A stretch of 6,722 bases of DNA from positions 1 to 6,722 of the forward strand of contig JASHTE010000318.1 in NCBI GenBank assembly GCA_030040695.1, written 5' to 3'. Numbering within the stretch: position 1 is the stretch's first letter; each line of letters begins with the position of its first letter. The notes beneath the pieces are model-generated. The model saw nothing but the letters and a program-made list of their open reading frames with translations, had not been told where the DNA came from and made no database searches. This DNA is from Vulcanimicrobiota bacterium (GTDB lineage Bacteria > Vulcanimicrobiota > Vulcanimicrobiia > Vulcanimicrobiales > Vulcanimicrobiaceae). This document shows positions 1 to 5,800 of this stretch, piece by piece. Position numbers and translations under genes: made by a program.

Positions 1-297
1 GAGCATCGACGAAAACGGATAGAGCTCGCCCTCGATGAAGAGACTCGTCTTGACGGGCTTGAAGCGCAGCTCCTCAGCGAGACCGATTTCCTGCAGCAGC
101 ATCTGCGTCTCGAGATCGCTCCCGAGTATGACGTGATAGAAGCGATCCCACGTGATGCCGCCTATTTCCCAGGGCCGCGTGAGCCCGCCAATGCTGCTCT
201 CGCCGTCGACCACCGCAACGCTCTCTCCTCGTTTCGCGAGGCGAATCGCGCTCACGAGCCCTGCGACGCCCGCTCCGACAACGATCGTTTTCGTCAC
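1..297 (-). CDS. NAD(P)/FAD-dependent oxidoreductase, amine-oxidase/UGM-like fold (N-terminal 99 residues only)
   Basis: This is the last visible gene of the glycan operon; it is cut by the left edge, so only the N-terminus is present. Translation from GTG at 297 gives a beta-alpha-beta dinucleotide fold: VVGAGVAGL (residues 6-14, with GxGxxG at 8-13), an acidic residue closing strand 2 (Asp31, usually Glu in this superfamily), then a GGLT motif at 37-40 and WDRFYHVILGSD at 50-61. That order is typical of protoporphyrinogen-oxidase-like and UDP-galactopyranose-mutase-like flavoproteins, many of which sit in polysaccharide clusters, so a cytoplasmic FAD enzyme acting on a sugar or lipid intermediate is likely. 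The substrate cannot be read from this part. The GTG start overlaps the acetyltransferase stop by 4 nt (GTGA), which supports both the start choice and co-translation. A desaturase or other amine-oxidase-fold enzyme remains possible. Confidence 0.85.
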   Translation of the reverse strand, partial: MTKTIVVGAGVAGLVSAIRLAKRGESVAVVDGESSIGGLTRPWEIGGITWDRFYHVILGSDLETQMLLQEIGLAEELRFKPVKTSLFIEGELYPFSSML

Positions 298-926
298 GAC
301 TCGCTTACGGCTCCGGCGCGAATAGCGTACGAGCGCCCGCAGGGCGCGCATTGAACGTCGATCGTCACTGCGGCTGGATCGCCGTCGAAACGGATGATCG
401 GTTTACCGCAGCGGCAGACGACGCCGATCGAGTGCGCCGGCGAGCCGATGGCCAAGTGAAAGTCCGCGATCGACTTCGTGACGACCGAACCCATGCCGAT
501 CATCGCAAAGCGGCCAATTTCCAAACCACAGCCGATCGTGCACTGCGCTCCAATCGTCGCACCTTCGCGCACGAGCGTCGGTAGCGTCTCGTCATCCGGG
601 TCGGAGGTGCGCAACTGCTGGAGATCCGGCGTCGTCGCGCGCGGAAAGCGATCGTTTGTAAAGACGGTTCCGGCGCTAATCATGACACCGCGCTCGATGG
701 TAACAGCGGTGCAGACGTAGGCGAAGGCGTTGATCTTGACGAGGTCGCCGATCGTGACGCCATAGGCGACATAGCTCTTCTCACCGATGATGCAATCGCG
801 CCCGATGCTCGTCGCGCCGCGGATGTGCACGCTGTCCCACACACGCGTACCATCGCCGAGAGAGACGCCCTCCTCGACAATCGCGGTGGGATGAATGAAG
901 GTGCCGCGGAGTAAGGCTTGCGTCAT
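294..926 (-). CDS. WbpD/WlbB-like N-acetyltransferase (left-handed beta-helix) with C-terminal zinc ribbon
   Basis: This 210-residue protein is a hexapeptide-repeat (LbH) acyltransferase. From residue 11 to about 165 it shows repeated [ILV]GxxxxI/V units (for example IHPTAIVEEGVSLG, then IGRDCIIGEK). It carries the loop VFTNDRFPRA at 88-97, characteristic of WbpD/WlbB/FdtC-type enzymes. These transfer acetyl from acetyl-CoA to the 3-amino group of a nucleotide sugar and act as cytoplasmic trimers. WbpD itself is about 190 residues; the extra tail here holds C171-x-C173-G and C193-x2-C196-G, a probable zinc ribbon. ATG at 926 overlaps the dehydrogenase stop (ATGA), and the TGA stop overlaps the next GTG. 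The position after an aminotransferase and a Gfo/Idh dehydrogenase supports a role in making a 3-acetamido sugar. The exact sugar (UDP-GlcNAcA-derived or dTDP-linked) is inference. Confidence 0.88.
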   Translation of the reverse strand: MTQALLRGTFIHPTAIVEEGVSLGDGTRVWDSVHIRGATSIGRDCIIGEKSYVAYGVTIGDLVKINAFAYVCTAVTIERGVMISAGTVFTNDRFPRATTPDLQQLRTSDPDDETLPTLVREGATIGAQCTIGCGLEIGRFAMIGMGSVVTKSIADFHLAIGSPAHSIGVVCRCGKPIIRFDGDPAAVTIDVQCAPCGRSYAIRAGAVSES

Positions 927-1924
927 ACGGCAACGCCCTCGACGGCCTCGACCGCCGTGCGGCCACCTTCCCGAATCGAGGCATAGGCGGCATCGACGAC
1001 GTCAACCGAGGCGAGCGCGTCTGCCGTATCGACTCTCGGGCGCGACCGTCCGCTTGACGCTGCGACGAAATCTGCTTGCACGAACGCAAAGGCGTCGGCT
1101 TTCGAGTATCCCGCACCGACCACCGTTGGATGGCCGCCCGCGCCGCGTGTCAGGGTCGTCTCCTTCCAACCGACGCAGAGACGCCCTCGCTCACCGAAGA
1201 TGCGCACGTAGTAGGGGAACGATCGATCGAGCGACCAGCTGAGATCGACGGTCACACCGGTGCCGGTCTGCGTCCCCAGGTACAGGTAGGCGCTGTCCTC
1301 AACGGAGAGCTCCTCGCAGCGTTTGTAGCCGACGGCCGCCACCGAGACGACCGGTCCGAAAAGGTAGCGACAGATATCGGCGGCGTGGCTTCCGTTATCG
1401 ATAACCACCCCGCCGCCGCTGCGCGCAGGATCCGCGTTCCAACGTCCGCGCATGTCGACGTTCGAGACAAAGATGATCTCCGCGTGCCGTATCTGCCCGA
1501 GCGCACCCTCGCGAATCAGCTGACGCGCACCCGCGAGATCGGGCACGTAGCGGAATTTCGAGGCGAGCATGAGCAATCGTCCGTTGCGCTGCGCGCACGC
1601 GAGCATCGTACGAGCCGCATCGCCGCTGGTCGCAAGCGGCTTCTCACAGAGCACATCGATGCCACGCTCGAGGTAAAACTGTGCAAGCTCGGGATGCGTG
1701 TCCGGCGGCGTACAAAGGATCACGCCGTCGAGGCGCTCCTCAAGAGCGAGCTGTTGGTACTCCGGGTACGCACGTGCGCCGGAGCTGCGCGTGAGCGTCT
1801 CCAGGACGTCGTAGCGCTCGTCGCAGATCGCGGTAAGCTTCACGTCGTCGAGGGCCGATGCCGTGTTGACGTGAACCGTGCCGATCGCACCGGCGCCGAC
1901 GATTCCAAGGCTATAAGGCGTCAT
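923..1924 (-). CDS. Gfo/Idh/MocA-family NAD(P)-dependent sugar dehydrogenase (WbpB/WlbA-like role)
   Basis: The 333-residue product is of normal length for this family. The N-terminal Rossmann domain has GIVGAGAIG at 7-15 (GxGxxG at 10-15). CEKPL at 93-97 supplies the catalytic-site Lys95. The C-terminal alpha/beta domain contains GGGVVIDNGSH at 170-180, giving the family Asp176/His180 pair. Family members oxidise or reduce sugar hydroxyls with NAD(P). In WbpB/WlbA this creates the 3-keto group of UDP-GlcNAcA that an aminotransferase then converts. Here the gene lies between such an aminotransferase and a WbpD-like acetyltransferase, so that role is plausible, though a different sugar or inositol substrate is not excluded. 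I chose ATG at 1924 because it overlaps the preceding stop by 4 nt and starts immediately before the Rossmann strand. The open frame continues upstream to 2482, but that part lies over the aminotransferase and shows no homology-like motif. Confidence 0.9.
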   Translation of the reverse strand: MTPYSLGIVGAGAIGTVHVNTASALDDVKLTAICDERYDVLETLTRSSGARAYPEYQQLALEERLDGVILCTPPDTHPELAQFYLERGIDVLCEKPLATSGDAARTMLACAQRNGRLLMLASKFRYVPDLAGARQLIREGALGQIRHAEIIFVSNVDMRGRWNADPARSGGGVVIDNGSHAADICRYLFGPVVSVAAVGYKRCEELSVEDSAYLYLGTQTGTGVTVDLSWSLDRSFPYYVRIFGERGRLCVGWKETTLTRGAGGHPTVVGAGYSKADAFAFVQADFVAASSGRSRPRVDTADALASVDVVDAAYASIREGGRTAVEAVEGVAV

Positions 1925-2633
1925 GAGGCCCTCCGCAGTTCTCGAGCAGTCGCAATGATGGAGCGGGCAATGTACTCCACGTCGCCGATCGACAGGCGAT
2001 CGTTCCACGGGATGACGAGCACGCCGTCGAGGCCCAGGTAGACGCCTGGATACCGCTCGCGCTCGTAGCGCAGCGCCTCCGGTCGCGCGAGCGTGAACGG
2101 CCAGCGGCTCTTGCCGAACGTGCGCTGCTCGCGAATAACTTCGCACTCGAAGGCGGGTTTTTGAATGTAGCGGGGCGCTGTGAGGATCGAGCGATCCTTG
2201 AGCTTTGCGGCGAAACCGTGCGGGCCGTCGGGAATGAGCGACGGATCGAGGCGCACCGCGTAGCGCCAATAGACGGGCCGTGCATCGAGCGGTTGCGCGG
2301 GAACGGCGATGCCCGGAACGCCCTCCAGCCACTTGGTGAGAATCGAGGCGAGCAGCACGCGACGCTCGACAGCACGCTCGAGTTTCTCGAGCTGTGCGAG
2401 GCCGACCGCGCCTTGCAGCTCGCTCATGCGATAGTTCGGCGCGAGAAAGTAGTGGTCGGGGTTGGCGTCGCCGTATCCCCACGCCTTATTGATGAACAGG
2501 AAAATGCGACGGGCGAGGGCCTCGTCGTTCGTCACGACGATTCCGCCCTCGCCCGTCGTGATATGCTTGCCCTGTTGCAGACTGAAGGCGCCGATCGAGC
2601 CGATCGTTCCGACGTAGCGGTCGCGATGCGTCG

Positions 2634-2659
2634 CGAGGAATGCTTGTGCGCAATCCTCG
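2634..2659 (-). other. Hairpin 20 nt downstream of the in-frame TGA (SECIS-like geometry, speculative)
   Basis: On the minus strand CGAGGA (2659-2654) pairs with TCCTCG (2639-2634). Inside lie a T/T mismatch, a TGC/GCA stem and the hexaloop GCACAA (2649-2644). The loop starts with G and lies 30 nt after the TGA, within the loose geometry described for bacterial SECIS elements. The same bases encode the conserved EDCAQAFLA stretch, so the pairing may be coincidental. No homologue with Cys at this position is known to me. Confidence 0.3.
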
Positions 2660-2679
2660 ATGATCGGTAGATTTCTCCT

Positions 2680-2682
2680 TCA
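2680..2682 (-). other. In-frame TGA (codon 158) inside the aminotransferase
   Basis: The codon lies between Ala157 and an Arg-Arg-Asn-Leu-Pro stretch that leads into the conserved IIEDCAQA motif. The upstream and downstream halves are in the same frame (start 3153 and stop 1921 differ by a multiple of three), so no indel is involved. Family spacing needs one residue here, usually Arg or Lys. TGA is also the normal stop of four genes in this window, which argues against genome-wide UGA reassignment. Confidence 0.93.
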
Positions 2683-3149
2683 AGCGAGTTCCTCGATCGC
2701 GTGCATCTCGCAGGGAACGCCGAAGAGGTGCGTTACGACGATGGCACGGGTTCGCTCGCTGAGCGCTGTCTCGATCGTCGCCGCCGTGAGGTTCAGCGTT
2801 GCCGGATCGACGTCGGCAAAGACCGGAATCGCCCCTTGATACATGATCGGCGCTATCGCACCCATGTCCGTGATCGGCGAGGTGACGACCTCATCACCGG
2901 GCTCCAGATCGAGCGCTGCAATTGCGCAGTGGACAGCGGCGGAGCCGGAGCTACACGCGTAGGCGTACTTCACGCCGAGCATCTCCGCGAATGTTCGCTC
3001 GAGCGCGCGAACGAAGCGTCCCTTGGTGCTCGTCAGCGTTCCGCTCTTTAACGCCTCTGAGAGATAGGCGATCTCTCGTTCGCCAAAGTTGCGACCTGTG
3101 GCGTCCTGATCGTTAGGGAGCGGGCGTTGCGGAAGGAGGGTGTCGATAT

Positions 3150-4115
3150 TCACGTACTGTTCCTCATGGGACCGCGGGCTGGGGTACGGCGCATCAGCAG
3201 CGGGCGGAGTGCGAAGTTGGTAGAGTGATAGCAGAGCACGACGGTGCTCGCGGTCTGCACCACGAACGTGATGGAGGCAACGAGCCCTACTTGCGCAGTC
3301 GTGCCGTGCGCGAGAATCGCGAGCGCGATGGCAAGCGGCAAGACGCCGGGGATGAGGCCGGGGATCGTCAGGGCGAGCGAGGGGCGCTCGCGAAGCGCGG
3401 CAGCGAGCACGCTGCGCGTGCGTTGTACGATGGCGCCCGGACGCATGCGGGAGCGGCGTTCCGCCGTCCATTCGAGCGTTGCGGGAATCTCGCTGACGCG
3501 CAGGCCAAGCCGCAGCGCATCGAGCAGGAGTTGGTGCGTCGCGTCCCCGCTGGGGCGGTGGGCAAGGAGACGGCGAATCGCCTCTGTGCGATAGGCGCGA
3601 ACCACGCACGTGAGCGTCCGCACGCGCTCGTGGATGGCATACGCGAGAAACCGATTTGCCCAGCGTGAGAGCATGGCACGCGCGCGCGGCACGTTCCGAA
3701 CGGCTCCGCCGGGCGCATAAGCGGATGCGACCGCAACGTCGGCATCCTCTCGCGCGAGCGCGTCGAGCAATGCTTCGATGATCGTTACGGGATAGCTGAG
3801 GTCAGCGTCGAGAACGACGACTGCGTCGCTCTCGACCGCCTCGACTCCGCTGCGAATCGCAGCGTCGACTCCTCCGTTGGACGGACGGCGCAACAGACGG
3901 ATACGCCCGTCCTCCCGTGCAAGCTCCGCCGCGATCTCGGGCGTGTCATCGCTGCTCGAATCATCGACAATGAGGATCGACCAGGGTAGGTCGAGCAGGG
4001 CCCTCTCGGTGAGAAATGCCCGGATCGCGTTGACGTTCGTGCGAAGCGTCGCAGCTTCGTTATACGAAGGAACGACGACGGTGAGAGATGTGATCTCCCG
4101 CACGGAAGTAGCCAC
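3150..4115 (-). CDS. GT2 glycosyltransferase, dolichyl-phosphate-mannose-synthase-like, with two C-terminal membrane segments
   Basis: This 321-residue protein begins with a GT-A domain. VVPSYNE (14-20) and VDDSSSDDT (50-58) form the nucleotide-binding part, and DADLSYP (103-109) carries the metal-binding DxD (Asp103, Asp105). CVVRAYRTEAIRRL follows at 170-183. Hydrophobic stretches at about 247-270 and 276-298 should anchor it in the inner membrane, followed by a basic tail. Members of this group move a sugar from a nucleotide donor to a polyprenyl-phosphate or glycolipid acceptor on the cytoplasmic face. I chose GTG at 4115 because it leaves 13 residues before the first strand and sits exactly one promoter spacing behind a TACAAT box. 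An earlier in-frame GTG at 4190 would add 25 basic residues (final length 346) and has no good ribosome site. It is the first gene of the operon, and its stop overlaps the aminotransferase start. Confidence 0.88.
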   Translation of the reverse strand: MATSVREITSLTVVVPSYNEAATLRTNVNAIRAFLTERALLDLPWSILIVDDSSSDDTPEIAAELAREDGRIRLLRRPSNGGVDAAIRSGVEAVESDAVVVLDADLSYPVTIIEALLDALAREDADVAVASAYAPGGAVRNVPRARAMLSRWANRFLAYAIHERVRTLTCVVRAYRTEAIRRLLAHRPSGDATHQLLLDALRLGLRVSEIPATLEWTAERRSRMRPGAIVQRTRSVLAAALRERPSLALTIPGLIPGVLPLAIALAILAHGTTAQVGLVASITFVVQTASTVVLCYHSTNFALRPLLMRRTPARGPMRNST

Positions 4116-4121
4116 GAACCG

Positions 4122-4151
4122 ATTGTAGACTTTACGTAAAAAGCGCGTCTG
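4122..4151 (-). promoter_or_regulatory. Candidate promoter of the glycan operon, apparently leaderless
   Basis: The -10 element TACAAT (4127-4122) matches the bacterial consensus at 5 of 6 positions. CAGACG (4151-4146), an 18-nt spacer away, preserves the central GAC of a -35 box. Six bases separate the -10 from GTG at 4115, so the expected first transcribed base is the G of that start codon, which implies a leaderless mRNA. The absence of a Shine-Dalgarno sequence before the GTG agrees. The transcription start is inferred. Confidence 0.5.
4131..4140. promoter_or_regulatory. Perfect 10-bp palindrome TTTACGTAAA in the promoter spacer, possible operator
   Basis: TTTACGTAAA reads identically on both strands and falls between the proposed -35 and -10 elements of the glycan operon. 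That is a position where a bound dimeric regulator would block RNA polymerase. It is AT-rich within a GC-rich neighbourhood. Part of that AT content is expected of any promoter, and no second copy is seen in the window. Confidence 0.35.
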
Positions 4152-4196
4152 GAAGCGAAGCGCACCATGGCCGCGGGCATAACGGCCCACGACAGC

Positions 4197-4218
4197 AGGA
4201 CCCTAGCCTCTAGGTCCT
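4197..4218. repeat. CTAG-rich imperfect inverted repeat
   Basis: AGGACCCTAG (4197-4206) and CTAGGTCCT (4210-4218) are complementary apart from one bulged base, around a 3-nt loop. The repeat lies between the end of the mdh operon and the glycan-operon promoter. No T-tract follows on either strand, so it is not a canonical intrinsic terminator. A protein-binding site or Rho-dependent end structure is possible. Confidence 0.4.
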
Positions 4219-4238
4219 AGCCGACCGCGCCGCCGTTT

Positions 4239-4258
4239 CCGTGGAAGCAATCCCACGG
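4239..4258. repeat. Six-bp inverted repeat just beyond the mdh operon, weak terminator candidate
   Basis: CCGTGG (4239-4244) pairs with CCACGG (4253-4258) around an 8-nt loop, starting 9 nt past the stop codon of the 153-residue ORF on the minus strand. On the minus strand it is followed by AAACGGCGG rather than a U-run, so termination here would be inefficient or factor-dependent. With the neighbouring CTAG-rich repeat it is the only structure separating the two minus-strand operons. Confidence 0.3.
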
Positions 4259-4267
4259 GGTGGGAGG

Positions 4268-4729
4268 CTACGTTACGTACGAGAGATTGACGGGGACGCC
4301 GGCGGCCTCCGCGCGGCGCACGACGCCGTCGAGAGCGTCGAACTCCTCTTCTATAGAGGCGATCTCTTTTGCGCTGATGCGCAGCTCCGCGGCGCGCGTC
4401 CAGAGAAGGTTTCTCGCATACTCGAGCGCGCAGCGCACGCGGCGCGGCGACGCTTCGAGCACCGTCCAGTCGAGACTGTCGCGCGGCGGCACGATACGCC
4501 AGCCGCGCCCGAACGCTCCGAGGATGTCTTCCTCCGGCTCGAGTGCGTGCGGAATAGCTGCAAGCACCTGAAGCTCTTCCTTATCGACGTTCGAAAGTTT
4601 GAAGTCATGATCGGTGAGCCTGATCATGTAACGGAAAAACGCCGAGGTGCCGAGGGTACAACCACCGGCCGGTGAGGAAACGTTCACATGGATCATCGGC
4701 CAGGACTCGCCGCCGGGCGCCATGCTCAT
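4268..4729 (-). CDS. Hypothetical protein, 153 residues, probably co-transcribed with mdh
   Basis: I do not recognise this protein. It starts 22 nt after the mdh stop on the same strand, so it is probably co-transcribed. The start could be ATG at 4729, ATG at 4723, or an ATG giving MIHVNV at residue 12; none has a strong ribosome site. The N-terminal half is mixed beta-like (MIHVNVSSPAGGCTLG) with several aromatic residues (FFRYMIRLTDHDFKL). The middle contains ALEPEEDILGAFGRGWRIVPP. The C-terminal third, from about residue 98, is charged and helical (ALEYARNLLWTRAAELRISA, then EIASIEEEFDALDGVVRRAE) and could form a helical hairpin or short coiled coil. There is no signal peptide, membrane segment, metal-binding cluster or known motif. 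Coding is supported by the uninterrupted frame, its operon position and a composition unlike the very Arg/Ser-rich shadow frames. Function unknown. Confidence 0.7.
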   Translation of the reverse strand: MSMAPGGESWPMIHVNVSSPAGGCTLGTSAFFRYMIRLTDHDFKLSNVDKEELQVLAAIPHALEPEEDILGAFGRGWRIVPPRDSLDWTVLEASPRRVRCALEYARNLLWTRAAELRISAKEIASIEEEFDALDGVVRRAEAAGVPVNLSYVT

Positions 4730-4751
4730 ACGGCTTATTCTTTCGCAGTTT

Positions 4752-5675
4752 CTAAGGCAGCGCCTTCACTAGCGCCTGGACGGCTTCGGCGCTCCTCTGA
4801 AGAGCTGCTTGCTCTTGCTGCGTGAGGCGAACCTCGAGGATCTTCTCGAGACCGCCCGAGCCCAGGCGGCAGGGTACGCCGACGAAGAGGTCGTGAATGC
4901 CGTACTCGCCCTGCAAGAAAGCGGCGCAGGGCAAGATCTTGTGCTTGTCTTTGAGGATCGCGTCGGCCATCTCGGTGATCGACCTTCCCGGTGCATAGTA
5001 AGCGCTTCCCGCCTTGAGAAGATTGACGATCTCGCCGCCGCCCTTTGCAGTTCGGTCGACGAGCCCCGCGATCGTCGCTTCGTCGAGCAGCTCCGTAATC
5101 GGGATACCGGCTACAGTCGTATAACGCGGCAGCGGCACCATCTGATCCCCGTGGCCTCCGAGTACGAAAGCCTGCACGTTCTCGACGCTCACACCGAGCT
5201 CCATCGCCGCGAACGTACAGAAACGTGCCGAGTCGAGCACACCCGCCATCCCGAGAATGCGCTGCCTGGGCCACCCGCTCACTCGCCGGGCGACCTCGCA
5301 CATCGCGTCGAGCGGATTGGTCACGACGATGAGAATCGCTTCGGGCGAGTACTTGACGGCTTCTTTCGTCGCTGCGCCCACAATTTCGGCGTTTGCGCGA
5401 ACGAGATCGTCGCGGCTCATTCCCGGCTTTCTCGGGAACCCTGCCGTAATCACGACGATATCGGAGCCCTTCGTCGGAACGTAGTCGTTGCTGCCGATGA
5501 CCGAGACGTCGCTGCCTTCGACCGGTAGCGCCTCGAGCAGATCGAGCGCCTTCCCCTGCGGGACACCCTCGATGACGTCGACAAGCACGACGTCCGCCAG
5601 CTCCTTTGCCGCGATCCAGTGCGCGGTGGTCGCGCCGACGTTGCCGGCGCCTACGATGGTAACCTTCTTCCTCAT
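4752..5675 (-). CDS. mdh: Malate dehydrogenase, LDH-like (NAD-dependent)
   Basis: The 307-residue enzyme interconverts malate and oxaloacetate with NAD in the TCA cycle (cytoplasmic; this type is usually tetrameric). The NAD fold shows IVGAGNVG at 7-14, with Asp33 closing strand 2 as expected for NAD over [20 protein letters not shown] (76-91) contains Arg82, the residue that separates malate from lactate dehydrogenases (Gln in LDH), and substrate-binding Arg88. TNPLD (119-123), the Asp148/Arg151 pair and GGHGD (173-177) with catalytic His175 complete the active site. Length matches the family. I chose ATG at 5675 because it precedes the first strand by three residues. The frame stays open upstream to 5759, but that extension (starting [11 protein letters not shown]) is not a family feature. 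No clear Shine-Dalgarno precedes the ATG. It is divergent from citrate synthase and leads a probable two-gene operon. Confidence 0.96.
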   Translation of the reverse strand: MRKKVTIVGAGNVGATTAHWIAAKELADVVLVDVIEGVPQGKALDLLEALPVEGSDVSVIGSNDYVPTKGSDIVVITAGFPRKPGMSRDDLVRANAEIVGAATKEAVKYSPEAILIVVTNPLDAMCEVARRVSGWPRQRILGMAGVLDSARFCTFAAMELGVSVENVQAFVLGGHGDQMVPLPRYTTVAGIPITELLDEATIAGLVDRTAKGGGEIVNLLKAGSAYYAPGRSITEMADAILKDKHKILPCAAFLQGEYGIHDLFVGVPCRLGSGGLEKILEVRLTQQEQAALQRSAEAVQALVKALP

Positions 5676-5726
5676 GCCGAGCGCGCCAATACTGCGCCGC
5701 GCTTTGGGGAACCTTTGAAGGCAGGC

Positions 5727-5754
5727 GGGCAGGGCCGGGAACCGGGCGGTGGGG
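5727..5754 (+). other. Candidate G-quadruplex motif (five G-tracts)
   Basis: On the plus strand there are GGG runs at 5727-5729, 5732-5734, 5737-5739 and 5744-5746, and GGGG at 5751-5754. The loops are 2, 2, 4 and 4 nt. This satisfies the usual four-tract rule with a spare tract. It sits 52 nt upstream of the mdh start and 86 nt upstream of the citrate synthase start, in a region that otherwise lacks a recognisable strong promoter. Confidence 0.55.
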
Positions 5755-5800
5755 CGCAAAAGTCATGGCGTTACCCGCCCATGGGAGGGAGGCTAGAGAC

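Larger units (their letters stand above)
1921..3153 (-). pseudogene. DegT/DnrJ/EryC1/StrS aminotransferase interrupted by an in-frame TGA at codon 158
   Basis: Read through one TGA, this encodes a 410-position PLP-dependent sugar aminotransferase of normal length. The GTG start at 3153 follows a GAGG ribosome site and overlaps the glycosyltransferase stop (GTGA). Residues 67-78 (CSSGSAAVHCAI) form the PLP-phosphate region, followed by TSPITDMGAIAP (91-102) and VVTHLFGVPCEM (139-150). After the stop the same frame continues with LPIIEDCAQA (162-171; Asp167 binds the PLP ring nitrogen) and SLQQGKHITTGEGG (191-204; Lys196 forms the Schiff base), then the usual C-terminal domain. Such enzymes convert a keto sugar to an amino sugar, usually with glutamate as donor. 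The 157-residue product lacks Asp167 and Lys196. The first in-frame restart codon (GTG at 2535, codon 207) lies beyond Lys196, so neither fragment alone should be active. Family members usually have Arg or Lys at the stop position, so CGA to TGA is a likely single change. No other lesion is seen, so this is a recent mutation, a sequencing error or recoding. Confidence 0.88.

Noticed and set aside
1076..2041. Long plus-strand open frame (321 codons) opposite the dehydrogenase
   Set aside because: It is antisense to a gene with clear catalytic motifs. Its product is Arg/His/Ala-rich without motifs, as expected for a shadow in GC-rich DNA.
1925..2482. Upstream extension of the dehydrogenase frame over the aminotransferase
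   Set aside because: The added residues are Arg-rich with no family resemblance. ATG 1924 has the coupled ATGA overlap and sits right before the Rossmann strand.
2486..2683. TTG-started frame with an AAGGAG-like sequence at the premature stop, as a new small gene or a restart
   Set aside because: The frame differs from the aminotransferase and encodes a motif-free Arg-rich peptide. AAGGAG overlaps the TGA but no properly spaced in-frame start follows; it arises from the Arg-Arg codons.
1921..3153. Frameshift, or two separate aminotransferase genes
   Set aside because: Both halves are in the same frame and join without a gap or duplication of family motifs, so it is one gene with a single stop codon.
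3154..3609. Upstream extension of the aminotransferase frame into the glycosyltransferase gene
   Set aside because: The region is low-complexity Arg/Pro/Ala-rich sequence antiphase to a GT2 domain. GTG 3153 has a ribosome site and the GTGA overlap.
294..4115. Genome-wide reassignment of UGA to an amino acid
   Set aside because: TGA ends four consecutive genes at sites where reading on would disrupt the overlaps, so it functions as a normal stop.
4116..4190. Earlier GTG start for the glycosyltransferase (adds 25 residues)
   Set aside because: There is no Shine-Dalgarno, the basic extension is not typical of the family, and it would place the likely promoter inside the coding region.
4809..5528. 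Long plus-strand frame antisense to mdh
   Set aside because: mdh has a full set of catalytic residues on the other strand, and the antisense product has no recognisable motif.
5676..5759. N-terminal extension of malate dehydrogenase
   Set aside because: Family members start a few residues before the GAGNVG strand. The extension lies in the divergent promoter region and has no homology-like features.
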